Below, piece by piece: positions 1 through 8,796 of a stretch of DNA of 64,000 nt (position 1 is its first letter; every line of letters begins with the position of its first letter). Source of the stretch: Clostridium sp. AM22-11AC (GTDB lineage: Bacteria; Bacillota; Clostridia; Lachnospirales; Lachnospiraceae); contig NZ_QUCM01000002.1 in NCBI RefSeq assembly GCF_003473545.1, positions 214,571 to 278,570 on the forward strand, written 5' to 3'. Position numbers and translations under genes: made by a program. The notes under the pieces are model-generated. The model saw only the letters and a program-made list of their open reading frames with translations. It did no database searches and was not told the DNA's origin.

Positions 1-433
1 ATGTTTCTGTTGGTATATTTTCATTTACCTTATTTACAAGATCACTGCAAAGAGCATAGAGTTCATCGGTAGAATGGGTCCGGATCACAAAACCAGCTTC
101 ATAAGAAAAAGAATTCCGGTAATAATTAATGCCGCAGTTGATGGTAAATAAGAAAAACAGGAGAGAAGCTGTAAAGAATGCACCATTTAACAGATATAAT
201 GGCGTTTTAAACCATTTGACCACAGAAAAAATACAAAGGAGCAGAAGCAGATACAGCCCTACTTCTGATACAGAAAAGGGAAAGATCCCGAAAATACGCG
301 CAAATATCCCTTTCAGGACAGGATATATAGTTACAGAATAAGCCTGGGCAAAGCCGGTTACCTTCCTGGCGCAAAGGCTTAACAAAACAGAAAGGATGCT
401 CATGATCACACCGGCAGCAAATATTTTTTTCAA
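1..433 (-). CDS. DUF3810-like membrane protein, cut by window edge
   Basis: On the minus strand a frame opens at a TTG codon (431-433) with GGAGG eight bases upstream and runs without a stop off the left edge, giving 144 N-terminal residues. Three hydrophobic stretches (about residues 2-22, 52-72 and 85-105) are followed by a GINYYRNSF-like motif, which is typical of the start of DUF3810 proteins. Those proteins have N-terminal membrane helices and a later zinc-peptidase-like part that would lie outside the window. The family assignment is from motif memory. The reading frame and ribosome site are seen directly. Confidence 0.6.
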   Translation of the reverse strand, partial: MKKIFAAGVIMSILSVLLSLCARKVTGFAQAYSVTIYPVLKGIFARIFGIFPFSVSEVGLYLLLLLCIFSVVKWFKTPLYLLNGAFFTASLLFFLFTINCGINYYRNSFSYEAGFVIRTHSTDELYALCSDLVNKVNENIPTET

Positions 434-487
434 GTTCACGACCTCCTTCAGATCATTGCGGATACCCCCATTATAAATGCTTTTGCC

Positions 488-516
488 TTGACTGAAAAGG
501 TGGTTTCATCTATACT
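488..516 (+). promoter_or_regulatory. Sigma-A-type promoter for the 570 gene
   Basis: TTGACT (488-493) and TATACT (511-516) are separated by 17 bases, in the gap between two divergent genes. This would drive the DUF6483-like gene. Confidence 0.65.
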
Positions 517-569
517 GAAATGAGCTAAGAAGAGAAAAAGTTATATAAATATAAAAAGGGGAAACAGAT

Positions 570-965
570 ATGGGATATCAGGACGATTATGTAATGCGTA
601 CCATCAGTGACTTAGTCCGCGCCATTGCAAGACTGGCACTTGGAAAAAATGAGATCAATTATGCCCTTCCGGATACAGAGGATAAATACAGCGATACAGA
701 CCGTATTTATCGGAAACTGCGTGATCTGGTAGATGCAGGTGAGATCAACGAAGCAGAGAACCAGCTTTACGAAAATCTGGATGAAAACGACACAGAACAT
801 CTGGAAATGGCACTGACTTTCTATATGTATTTAAACCAGTTAGATGATGATACACTTTTCATGGCAAACTATTCCAGAGAAGAGATCGTAGAAGGGATCA
901 ACAGTGTCAGCGCAAGCTTTGGCATTACCGGATTTGAAAATTTTGTAGATACCACCATGGTTTAG
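570..965 (+). CDS. DUF6483-like cytoplasmic protein
   Basis: A 131-residue soluble protein with no signal peptide or membrane segment. The N-terminus (QDDYVMRTISDLVRAIARL) resembles the conserved opening of DUF6483 proteins, small proteins of unknown function found mainly in Lachnospiraceae. It is helical and acidic overall, with heptad-like Leu/Ala spacing. It has its own promoter and is followed by an inverted repeat, so it is probably monocistronic. No biochemical role can be inferred. Confidence 0.7.
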   Translation: MGYQDDYVMRTISDLVRAIARLALGKNEINYALPDTEDKYSDTDRIYRKLRDLVDAGEINEAENQLYENLDENDTEHLEMALTFYMYLNQLDDDTLFMANYSREEIVEGINSVSASFGITGFENFVDTTMV

Positions 966-1026
966 CCAGATGACGGTGCGGATCATAAAGTTCCGCGCAC
1001 TTACAGGCGGGACCACAAGAAACACA

Positions 1027-1067
1027 GGGGGCTGCTGCAGGATGCCTTAAAATTTTGCAGCAGCCCC
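1027..1067 (+). terminator. Inverted repeat, probable terminator
   Basis: A perfect 12-bp stem (GGGGCTGCTGCA / TGCAGCAGCCCC) with a 17-base loop lies after the DUF6483-like gene. The tract after it is T-poor (TTGTGG), so termination may be weak. Confidence 0.45.
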
Positions 1068-1136
1068 TTGTGGCGGATATAAGAAAACGGACATGTCACC
1101 TGAGGGTGATATCGCCATGAATAAAAGAGGACATCC

Positions 1137-3104
1137 ATGGAAATAAAAGAAGAATGTCTGGCCTATCTGGGGCAGTATTATAAAGAGCTGTTTTTTGGAA
1201 CAGCCAATAAACGATACCGCTCCATGACAGGCGCGGACTTAAAACACCGCTTAAATCGTTTAAGCCAGGAGACTTTAAACGGGGTGGAAAAGCCAAATGA
1301 ATTAAACGATATCCATGCCATGTTTGCAAAAGTGTGTGCCTATCTCATGCACAAGGAAGAACGTTTAAAACCGGGCCCGGCCCTGGACCAGTTAAAAGAA
1401 AACTGGAAAAAAATGGAAGATTTCTGCGGGATGCTGGCAGCAAAAGATATGGAATACCTGCCGGAGCTGACAGAAGAAGAGCTGGAGCATGTATTAAAAA
1501 TGCAGGGCATCCGCCGCTACCTTCTTACCAACTCCTTAGAGCGGGCTTATCAGCTGTTTTATCTTCCAAAGACTATTAAAAAGGGAATACGGGAGTCTGT
1601 AAAACGCCGCCCGGAGGATGAATATCCGGAGACCAGGGCCATGAAGCGCCGCTTTATCCTTCATATCGGACCAACAAACAGCGGAAAGACCCACGATGCA
1701 TTAGAAAGGTTAAAAACAGCTTCCCACGGCGCCTATTTTGGTCCCTTAAGACTTCTGGCACTGGAAGTTTATGACCGGCTAAACGGTGAAAACATTCCCT
1801 GTTCCATGATAACCGGGGAAGAAACACTGGAAGTGGCCGGTGCCTGCTGTCAGGCATGTACTGTGGAAATGTTAAATGAACACGAATATTTCGACGTAGC
1901 TGTAGTGGACGAGTGCCAGATGGTAGCGGATCCCTACAGAGGCCACAACTGGACCAGGGCAGTCTTGGGACTTCGTGCAGAGGAGATCCATCTGTGTATG
2001 GCTCCGGAGGCGGAAGATATTATCGTGCAGATGATCAAACGGTGTGGGGATACCTTTAAGATCGTCCGTCATAAGCGAAATACAAGGCTTACCTTAGAAG
2101 AAAAGCCGTATTCCCTGAAAAAAGATTTGAAAAAAGGCGATGCTCTTATCGTATTTTCAAAGAAATCAGTACTGGCGCTGGCGGCCCACCTGGAAAACCA
2201 GGGAGTCCATTGTAGCGTTATCTATGGAAGTCTGCCTCCTGCCACCAGAAGAGAGCAGGTGCGCCGCTTCCTGGAAAAAGAGACAGAAGTGGTAGTCAGT
2301 ACCGACGCCATTGGAATGGGCTTAAACCTGCCCATCCGCCGTATTGTTTTCATTGAGACCCGGAAATTTGACGGAGTAGGCCGCAGAAGCCTTCTGCCAG
2401 AGGAGATCAAGCAGATCGCAGGTCGGGCCGGGCGTTTTGGTCTCTATGACGAAGGTTTTGTGGCCGTGCTGGACGATCTGGAATTAATAAAAGACGGACT
2501 GGAACGGCGTCCGATCCCCATTATGAAAGCCTACATCGGCTTCCCGGAACAGCTGTTAAAGCTGCCGGCTGAGATCGACACACTGGTAAAAATATGGGCC
2601 AGTATGGAAACACCTTCTATTTATGAAAAAATGGAAGTAGACGAGCTGCTTGCGCTGTATGTAAGCTTTGAGCATGTACAGCGGGATCATATGGACGAAT
2701 TTTCCAAAGAAGAGATCTATAAGCTGATCACCTGCTCTGTGGACATTGACAATAAGCTGGTCATGGATCTGTGGAAAGATTACTGCCGGGACTACCGGGA
2801 TGTGGAAGAACTGCAGTTTCCATACAGTCCGGGACCGGATCTGTATGATCTGGAAAGCTATTATAAAATGCTGGATCTGTATTTCCAGTTTTCCAGAAAA
2901 GTGGGACTGCCTGTTCAGGAAGAAAATCTGGTGGAAGAGCGCAGGAACACAGAAGAAGAGATCAGCCGTATTTTAAAGACAGAATGTGCCAGCTACACCC
3001 GAAAATGCACAATCTGTGGAAGAGAACTTTCCTGGGATTATCCGTTTTCCATCTGCGAACGCTGCTTTGAACGTGGAAAAAGAGTACATCCCAGAAGAAG
3101 ATAA
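1137..3104 (+). CDS. Suv3-like superfamily 2 RNA helicase
   Basis: A 655-residue ATP-dependent helicase. Walker A (GPTNSGKT) is at 178-185, a DECQ box at 258-261 and motif VI (QIAGRAGR) at about 426-433. The HIGPTNSGKT context and the following GPLRLLALEVYDR stretch are diagnostic of the Suv3 family, the helicase of the mitochondrial RNA degradosome. The C-terminus carries four cysteines (624, 627, 640, 643), a likely zinc knuckle not found in mitochondrial Suv3. A role in RNA unwinding or turnover is inferred from the family. The start is an ATG after AGAGGA. It is followed closely by the uracil permease gene, with a possible attenuator between them. Confidence 0.85.
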   Translation: MEIKEECLAYLGQYYKELFFGTANKRYRSMTGADLKHRLNRLSQETLNGVEKPNELNDIHAMFAKVCAYLMHKEERLKPGPALDQLKENWKKMEDFCGMLAAKDMEYLPELTEEELEHVLKMQGIRRYLLTNSLERAYQLFYLPKTIKKGIRESVKRRPEDEYPETRAMKRRFILHIGPTNSGKTHDALERLKTASHGAYFGPLRLLALEVYDRLNGENIPCSMITGEETLEVAGACCQACTVEMLNEHEYFDVAVVDECQMVADPYRGHNWTRAVLGLRAEEIHLCMAPEAEDIIVQMIKRCGDTFKIVRHKRNTRLTLEEKPYSLKKDLKKGDALIVFSKKSVLALAAHLENQGVHCSVIYGSLPPATRREQVRRFLEKETEVVVSTDAIGMGLNLPIRRIVFIETRKFDGVGRRSLLPEEIKQIAGRAGRFGLYDEGFVAVLDDLELIKDGLERRPIPIMKAYIGFPEQLLKLPAEIDTLVKIWASMETPSIYEKMEVDELLALYVSFEHVQRDHMDEFSKEEIYKLITCSVDIDNKLVMDLWKDYCRDYRDVEELQFPYSPGPDLYDLESYYKMLDLYFQFSRKVGLPVQEENLVEERRNTEEEISRILKTECASYTRKCTICGRELSWDYPFSICERCFERGKRVHPRRR

Positions 3105-3128
3105 TATTAATGTACTCCTGGGATTTTT
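3083..3128 (+). terminator. Overlapping alternative stems before uraA
   Basis: Two 7-bp stems compete: AGTACAT (3083-3089) with ATGTACT (3110-3116), and ATCCCAG (3088-3094) with CTGGGAT (3118-3124), the second followed by TTTT. The 5' halves overlap by two bases. It may simply be the helicase gene's terminator. The switch-like layout is an inference. Confidence 0.45.
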
Positions 3129-3161
3129 CCGGGGGCAAATAACACATCAAAGGAGAAGAGA

Positions 3162-4418
3162 ATGGAAAAGAGAATTATTCAGGTAGAAGAAAAAGTTCCT
3201 GTAAAATTGCTGATACCCTTAAGTATCCAGCACATGTTTGCCATGTTCGGCGCGTCCGTTCTGGTGCCTTTCCTTTTTGGCATCAGCCCTGCGATCGTAC
3301 TGTTCATGAATGGTATCGGAACCCTTTTATTTATCGCGATCACAAAGGGAAAAGCACCGGCTTACTTAGGTTCCAGTTTTGCTTTCCTGGCACCTGCATC
3401 TATTGTGATCCAGAATTTTGGCTATGAATACGCTTTAGGCGGTTTCGTGGCAGTTGGTTTCTGCGGCTGTATTTTAGCACTTATTATCTATAAGTTTGGT
3501 ACAGACTGGATCAACATCGTACTTCCGCCTGCAGCCATGGGCCCGGTAGTAGCTCTGATCGGTCTGGAATTATCCGCCAATGCAGCTTCCAACGCAGGTC
3601 TGCTGGATGAGAACATTGATCCAAGAAAGATCATTGTATTTATGGTAACTTTAGGCGTAGCTGTATTCGGTTCCATCCTGTTCCGCAAATTCCTGGCAGT
3701 TATCCCAATCTTGATCGCAGTTCTGGCAGGCTATGCAGCAGCCATCATCTGCGGAATTGTTGATTTTGAGGAAGTAGCCGCAGCTAAGATCATCGCTATG
3801 CCTCATTTTTCCTCACCGAAATTTGATGCTCAGGCGATCATGATCATCCTTCCTGTTATCCTGGTCATCATTTCCGAGCATATCGGACATCAGGTAGTTA
3901 CCAGTAAGATCGTAGGAAGAGATCTGTTAAAAGATCCGGGACTTCACAGATCCTTATTTGCAGATAACTTCTCTACCATGCTTTCCGGTATGATCGGCTC
4001 CGTACCGACTACTACTTATGGCGAGAATATCGGTGTAATGGCAGTAACCGGTGTATACAGTGTCCGTGTGATTGCAGGCGCAGCCATTCTTTCTATCATA
4101 TGTTCCTTCGTAGGAAAGCTGTCCGCCCTCATCAGCACCATCCCGGGTCCTGTGATCGGCGGTATCTCCTTCCTGCTCTACGGCATGATCGGAACCTCCG
4201 GCCTGCGCATCCTGGTAGACTCCAAAGTAGACTACTCCAAAAACCGCAACCAGATGCTCACCAGCGTTATCTTCGTAACTGGTCTTTCCGGCGCAGCACT
4301 GCGTATTGGTAATATCGAACTTACCGGAATGGTACTTGCCTGCGTAGTAGGTATGGCAATGAGCCTTGTATTCTATGTATTAGACAGATTGAAACTGACC
4401 AATGATCAGGCGGAGTAA
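3162..4418 (+). CDS. uraA: Uracil permease (NCS2 family)
   Basis: A 418-residue integral membrane protein with about 14 hydrophobic segments, importing uracil by proton symport in characterised relatives. The SEHIGH motif puts a glutamate at residue 239 and the TTYGEN motif another at 288, matching the substrate-binding glutamates of E. coli UraA (241 and 290). The start ATG follows AGGAGAAGAG. It lies 57 bases after the helicase gene, with a hairpin region between. A xanthine/uric-acid NCS2 permease is possible but less likely, because the sequence follows the UraA/PyrP pattern throughout. Confidence 0.92.
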   Translation: MEKRIIQVEEKVPVKLLIPLSIQHMFAMFGASVLVPFLFGISPAIVLFMNGIGTLLFIAITKGKAPAYLGSSFAFLAPASIVIQNFGYEYALGGFVAVGFCGCILALIIYKFGTDWINIVLPPAAMGPVVALIGLELSANAASNAGLLDENIDPRKIIVFMVTLGVAVFGSILFRKFLAVIPILIAVLAGYAAAIICGIVDFEEVAAAKIIAMPHFSSPKFDAQAIMIILPVILVIISEHIGHQVVTSKIVGRDLLKDPGLHRSLFADNFSTMLSGMIGSVPTTTYGENIGVMAVTGVYSVRVIAGAAILSIICSFVGKLSALISTIPGPVIGGISFLLYGMIGTSGLRILVDSKVDYSKNRNQMLTSVIFVTGLSGAALRIGNIELTGMVLACVVGMAMSLVFYVLDRLKLTNDQAE

Positions 4419-4470
4419 AATGTTTTTGGCCTTGCGGCATTGCTATCTGACAACATTACGAACCGGATAA

Positions 4471-4506
4471 AAAATAGGCGATTGTGGTTTCACAGTCGTC
4501 TATTTT
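4471..4506. terminator. Bidirectional terminator
   Basis: A 16-bp stem with two G-U pairs (4471-4486 with 4491-4506) and a GTTT loop. T-runs flank it in both directions, stronger on the minus strand. It can end uraA transcripts and transcripts coming from the sfsA side. Confidence 0.75.
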
Positions 4507-4769
4507 CATAGCATCCGCCGTACAAGTATTTCTTTTGTATATTCCTCCCGTATAGCCACCACCCGCCTGCGTATTCTGTATATACACAGCTGCCGGGCCG
4601 GATTTTTTAACAGACAGGTCAGGACCTCTCCGTACAGAAATCCGCTTCGGCCAAGCATTTCTCTTACATCTGCCTCTGAGATGATCCATACTACCTCAGC
4701 CATTTCACCTTCGACCAGGCCGGATAAAGGTTCTACCACAGTTTCACGTCCAATATTCCCACTCTTTTA
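4506..4769 (-). other. Gene-poor stretch with short unassigned minus-strand ORF
   Basis: The 388 bases between uraA and sfsA hold no recognisable gene. A minus-strand frame open from 4766 to 4506 (a GTG at 4739) ends exactly at the bidirectional terminator. Its translation (WIISEADVREML, FLYGEVLTCLL) is protein-like but was not matched to a family, and there is no good ribosome site. It could be the tail of a decayed gene. Function unknown. Confidence 0.25.
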
Positions 4770-4806
4770 AATATATGCGTGTTATGGTTGGCTATATGAT
4801 GCTGGA

Positions 4807-5571
4807 TTACAATTCACAATGTGTTCTTGTATCATTATCATACAGTAATCCAACTTCCACTTTTTCATCCATATCCATAGAATTTTCCGTCACAATACAA
4901 TCATATGCTAAAATATGTACCCCGGCTGCAGCTGCTGCCCGCAGGGCATCCCCGAAAGCCTTATGTGTCTCATCATTAGGATAAAATTTCCGGATCCCTT
5001 TCATCTGGATCACAAGGAGAAGAAAGGTCTCAAAGCCATCCTTTTTTGCCTGTATCAGCCCGTTTAAATGTTTCACGCCCCGGATCGTAGGTGCATCCGG
5101 AAAGAATACATTTCCCTCTTTTTCCAGAGTTACTCCCTTTACTTCCATAAAAGCAGGAACTGTTTTACCAGTTACCTCATCCTTTAATTCAAAAGCCAGG
5201 TCAAACCGGGACTCACCATGAGTGACTTCCCTTCGTATATTCGTTGGAATTCCAACATTTTCTAAAGAAAGCCCTTTTGCCTCCTTCTCACGTATCCACT
5301 CTAAAGCAGCCTGATTAGGCGCCTGGGAGTCCATATTGATCAGCAGATTCCCTTTATAAACAGCAATCAGGTCATATTCCGTTTTCCGCTTCATTTCCTT
5401 TGCCTTGGGATGAAATTCCAGAACCACGGTACATCCAGGTACTAAAAGCTCCTGGCAGCGGCCGGTATTTTTTACATGGCAGGTCTTAACATCCCCCTTT
5501 ACCTCCACATAGGCGATAAAGCGGTTAGGACGTTTTAAAAAGGTTCCGGTTACTATATTATCGTATGTCAT
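4807..5571 (-). CDS. sfsA: SfsA family nuclease / sugar fermentation stimulation protein
   Basis: 254 residues from the ATG at 5571, which has GAGG seven bases upstream. An in-frame TTG five codons earlier is less likely. The N-terminal OB-fold-like part contains FLKRPNRFIAYVEVKG and CHVKNTGRCQELL. The catalytic-like half holds ESRFDLAF, AFMEVKGVTL and FFPDAPTIRGVKHL, the PD-(D/E)XK-like signature of SfsA. E. coli SfsA was named for maltose gene stimulation. Its physiological role is unsettled. It reads towards uraA, convergently. Confidence 0.92.
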   Translation of the reverse strand: MTYDNIVTGTFLKRPNRFIAYVEVKGDVKTCHVKNTGRCQELLVPGCTVVLEFHPKAKEMKRKTEYDLIAVYKGNLLINMDSQAPNQAALEWIREKEAKGLSLENVGIPTNIRREVTHGESRFDLAFELKDEVTGKTVPAFMEVKGVTLEKEGNVFFPDAPTIRGVKHLNGLIQAKKDGFETFLLLVIQMKGIRKFYPNDETHKAFGDALRAAAAAGVHILAYDCIVTENSMDMDEKVEVGLLYDNDTRTHCEL

Positions 5572-5643
5572 ATCTATACCTCGCAAGCATTTGCATTTAT
5601 GGTGCTGTCATCATTCATTTGCCATGGAGTATAACACAAAAGA

Positions 5644-5696
5644 AAACACAAAAAAAGCTTTTGCAAAAAAGGCATTCCTCATTTTACAAAAGCTTT
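5644..5696 (-). terminator. Terminator of the ABC transporter operon
   Basis: On the minus strand, AAAAGCTTTTG and CAAAAGCTTTT (5652-5662 with 5686-5696) pair, followed by a T-run. It lies downstream of the cytidylate-kinase-like gene. Confidence 0.7.
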
Positions 5697-5738
5697 TATA
5701 AATTGTATCATTATTGCAGCTTTGGTGTGCCATATCTT

Positions 5739-6341
5739 TCAGACCAGATCTTTAAACTTCCTTTTTATCAGTTCTGCGATCATATCGGCAGTTCCTTCGA
5801 TCCCCAATAAAGAAGAATCGATCATAAGGTGTTTATGCAGGGGATCATAAGGTGTATATCCCGCATACTTTTTGTGATAAGCCAGCCGGGCTTTATCTAC
5901 TTTCATGATCATCCGTTTGGCTTCATCTTCACTCATTTCCAGACTGTGGATACAGTTTTCCAGCCTTGCTTTATAAGGCGCGTAGATAAAAATGTTCACT
6001 ACATTTTCCTCATTCTGAAGGAGAAAATCAGAGCAGCGGCCAACAATGATACAACTGGACTTTCTTGCCAGATCCAGGATAATATCCTTCTGGACATCAA
6101 AGATCATATCCTGTATGTATTCCTTGTCTGTACCAAGGGGAAACATGTGGGAAAAGAAATGATTGTGGGAGCTTTCTTCCGCATCACTGATCTGGGATAC
6201 CGGGAGGTTTAACTGTTTTGCCACTTCATCTACAATATCCCTGTCATAATATTCAATTCCCAGTTTCTGGGAAAGGGCATGGGCGATGGGACGGCCCAGA
6301 CTTCCAAATTCCCTTGTAATGGTAATGGTGTATTTACTCAT
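5739..6341 (-). CDS. Cytidylate kinase-like family protein
   Basis: A 200-residue nucleoside-kinase-fold protein. It opens with TITREFGSLGRPIA, the altered P-loop region of the family, followed by an EYYDRDIVDEVA motif and later IIVGRCSDFLL and the RMIMKVDKARLAYHKKY segment expected for this family. The P-loop lacks the usual GK[ST] lysine, so kinase activity is uncertain. It starts 14 bases after the last ABC permease gene and is probably the final gene of that operon. The substrate is unknown. It is not the housekeeping cmk. Confidence 0.8.
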   Translation of the reverse strand: MSKYTITITREFGSLGRPIAHALSQKLGIEYYDRDIVDEVAKQLNLPVSQISDAEESSHNHFFSHMFPLGTDKEYIQDMIFDVQKDIILDLARKSSCIIVGRCSDFLLQNEENVVNIFIYAPYKARLENCIHSLEMSEDEAKRMIMKVDKARLAYHKKYAGYTPYDPLHKHLMIDSSLLGIEGTADMIAELIKRKFKDLV

Positions 6342-6355
6342 AGCATCTGGCCTCC

Positions 6356-7018
6356 TTAAGCCGTAACGATGGTTTTCTGGTAACTGCGTACAATACAGCT
6401 AAGTGCAAAGCAGATCACAAAGTAGCAGAGAGCTTCAAAACCGATCAGCATGATCATTCCATGTACGTCATAGATACTGCCCATAACAACCGCACAGTTG
6501 CGCATGAACTCTGCCACATCTACCATTTTCAGGAAAGAAGTATCTTTGATCACTGTGATCACCTGGCTTAAAAGAGCCGGGATGATCTTGCGGTAAGTCT
6601 GAGGCAGAATGATATACCACAATGTCTGGATAAAGCTAAAGCCCTGTGACTGGGCTGCTTCAAACTGACCTTTGGAAATGGAGTTTAAACCGCCGCGGAC
6701 AATTTCAGCCATAACAGCAGAAGTAAATAAGGAGATGGCAAAAACAGAAACAGCGATCTTATTTCCCTTTACTGTAAAATAGATCCATAAGATCCACAGC
6801 AGGTTTGGGGTGCATCGGAAAAATTCCGTATATACGGCTACCAGGCTGGCAGCCCATTTAAAACGGCCGGAAGCATAGGTGCGGATCAAAGCCAGGATCG
6901 TTCCGAAAAACATACTGATCAGTATGGCTAATACAGCAATGACAATGGTCATTCCCAGTCCCTTTAACATAAAACCTGTATTGGCAGGTGTAAAAATCTG
7001 GTGAAATAATGTCAGCAT
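6356..7018 (-). CDS. Polar amino-acid ABC transporter permease
   Basis: A 220-residue HisM/GlnP-type permease with about five membrane helices and the EAA loop (GQFEAAQSQGFSFIQTLWY) that docks on the ATPase. It overlaps the preceding permease gene by seven bases, a sign of translational coupling. The two permeases would form a heterodimer with the lipoprotein and ATPase encoded upstream. The substrate is probably a polar amino acid such as glutamine, glutamate or aspartate, judged from the family only. Confidence 0.9.
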   Translation of the reverse strand: MLTLFHQIFTPANTGFMLKGLGMTIVIAVLAILISMFFGTILALIRTYASGRFKWAASLVAVYTEFFRCTPNLLWILWIYFTVKGNKIAVSVFAISLFTSAVMAEIVRGGLNSISKGQFEAAQSQGFSFIQTLWYIILPQTYRKIIPALLSQVITVIKDTSFLKMVDVAEFMRNCAVVMGSIYDVHGMIMLIGFEALCYFVICFALSCIVRSYQKTIVTA

Positions 7019-7749
7019 GTGCCTTCCTCCTCAAACAGTATTTTTTTAGGCGCCGGCATACGCATGGAACGGATCTCCAGATATCTGGCAAGTCGTGCCA
7101 GCGGAAAACAGATGATAAAATATAAAAGCGCGCTGGTAAAATAAGCCTGTGCGAAGAAGTTTCGTTCAGAACCCCATGAATCGGTAAAATACATCAGATC
7201 CATACCTGCCACCATAGCAAGAATAGAGGTGTTTTTCACCAGGTTTAACGCCTGGTTGGCCAGAGGCGGCATGATGATCCGGATCGTCTGGGGGAGTATG
7301 ATATAATACATGGTTTCCAGATAAGAGAAGCCCTGGGAGGCAGCCGCTTCTGACTGCCCCCTGGGAATGGCTTCAATACCGGTACGTATTACTTCTGATA
7401 TGTAAGCTCCGTGATAAACACCTACACCGATCACACCAAGAACAAATTTAGGAATACGGAAACCGGAGTTGGAAAAAAGTAAAGGTAATACAGAGTAGTA
7501 AAACAGTACCTGAAGAGCCAGAGGCGTATTCTGGATAAATTCAACATAGATACGTGACAGGATCTTTGCAGGCTTAAATTTCATTGTGGAAAAGGTTCCA
7601 AAGATCACTCCCAGAATAAGAGCGGTCAGAAGACCTGCTGCGGAAATCTTCAGGGTCATTATAAAACCGGGTACATAATAGTCTGGAACGGCTTTCCACA
7701 AAGCGGCCCAGCGTTTTCCATCAAAAAGACCTTTTATCATATCTGTCAT
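7012..7749 (-). CDS. Polar amino-acid ABC transporter permease
   Basis: A 245-residue membrane permease of the GlnP/GltJ type. The EAA loop (GQSEAAASQGFSYLETMYY) is followed by LPQTIRIIMPPL and NLVKNTSILAMV, which are typical of this family. It is the third gene of the operon, 58 bases after the substrate-binding lipoprotein gene, and overlaps the next permease. Its partner permease is shorter, so the transporter is likely a heterodimer. Confidence 0.9.
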   Translation of the reverse strand: MTDMIKGLFDGKRWAALWKAVPDYYVPGFIMTLKISAAGLLTALILGVIFGTFSTMKFKPAKILSRIYVEFIQNTPLALQVLFYYSVLPLLFSNSGFRIPKFVLGVIGVGVYHGAYISEVIRTGIEAIPRGQSEAAASQGFSYLETMYYIILPQTIRIIMPPLANQALNLVKNTSILAMVAGMDLMYFTDSWGSERNFFAQAYFTSALLYFIICFPLARLARYLEIRSMRMPAPKKILFEEEGTC

Positions 7750-7807
7750 CCTCTGCTTTTCTGACTTATATTTAATGTACCGGAGTACATTTTATGCAAA
7801 GCGCATT

Positions 7808-8704
7808 TTACTGCAGTCCCCACTGATCCTGAAGGGCTTTCATAGATCCATCAGAAAGCATGGAGGTTACTTTCTTATCAACCAGGTCTGCAAGTCCTGT
7901 ATTTTCCTTTGCGGAAGCAACGCCATATTCCTGCTCACAGAAACGGTCTGGAAGAATGTGGTTAGAATCATTTACATAACCGGAAAGGATCGCACGGTCT
8001 ACAGAGAAGCAGTCGATCTGCTTGGTTGCAAGAGCCTGTGCTAAAGCAGGATAGCCGTCAAATTCCTGGAACTGAGGTTTTACATCCAGTCCCTGTTCTT
8101 CTATATAAGAGTTAAAACCGTCCTTTGTGGTAGAAGACTGTGCAACACCGATAATCTTTCCATTCAGGTCTTCAATAGACTCAATGCCGGAATCATTATT
8201 AACTAAAAGTCCTACAGCATCTGTGTAGTAAGGTGTGGAGAAGTTGTAGGTCTCTTTTCTTTCCTCTGTAATCGTAAAGGTTGCGATAACCAGGTCGATC
8301 TCACCGTTTTCCAGAAGAGGTCCTCTGGTCTTTGCTGTAACACCCTGGAATTCTACCAGCTTCTTTTCTTTTGCCTCATCAGCGGAGCATCCAAAGATAT
8401 CACCGGCGATTTCATATGCCAGATCATCTTCAAAACCTTCATATTCACCGGTTGCAGTATTCTGGAGAGAAAAATTAGGAACATCGGATTTGCAGCCTAC
8501 CTTTAATACGCCGCGGTCGATGATCTTTTGTACATCAGCATCAGAAGAACCTGCTGCTTCGGATGCGGCTTCGGAGGCAGCTGCAGAAGTATCTGCGTTT
8601 GTTTCTGTCGGTGCAGCAGTAGTTGCTGTAGAACCGGATCCGCATGCAGTTAAAGAAGCTGCCATTACAGTTGCCATTGCCATAGATAATACTCTTTTTT
8701 TCAT
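7808..8704 (-). CDS. Amino-acid ABC transporter substrate-binding lipoprotein
   Basis: A 298-residue exported lipoprotein. The signal peptide ends in a lipobox (SLTAC), putting the lipidated cysteine at residue 21, followed by an Ala/Ser/Thr linker. The mature part is a family 3 periplasmic-binding fold (VLKVGCKSDVPNFS, GFEDDLAYEIA, NGEIDLVIATFTITEERK). AGGAGG lies nine bases before the ATG. The family pattern suggests a polar amino-acid ligand. Sequence alone does not fix which one. Confidence 0.92.
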   Translation of the reverse strand: MKKRVLSMAMATVMAASLTACGSGSTATTAAPTETNADTSAAASEAASEAAGSSDADVQKIIDRGVLKVGCKSDVPNFSLQNTATGEYEGFEDDLAYEIAGDIFGCSADEAKEKKLVEFQGVTAKTRGPLLENGEIDLVIATFTITEERKETYNFSTPYYTDAVGLLVNNDSGIESIEDLNGKIIGVAQSSTTKDGFNSYIEEQGLDVKPQFQEFDGYPALAQALATKQIDCFSVDRAILSGYVNDSNHILPDRFCEQEYGVASAKENTGLADLVDKKVTSMLSDGSMKALQDQWGLQ

Positions 8705-8796
8705 AATCAGTGTCCTCCTCTTATCTACAATAAATTACTACTATATTTAATCCTTCTCAGAGAGAAGAAATAAACAGTTAATATAATAACAAATAA

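Noticed and set aside
129..341. Plus-strand ORF of 70 codons at the left edge
   Set aside because: It is antisense to the DUF3810-like frame, which has a good ribosome site and family motif. It has no ribosome site of its own.
8752..8767. Small CTTCTC/GAGAAG palindrome between the ABC ATPase and lipoprotein genes
   Set aside because: The stem is only 6 bp with no T-run. It may stabilise mRNA but cannot be supported as a regulatory site.
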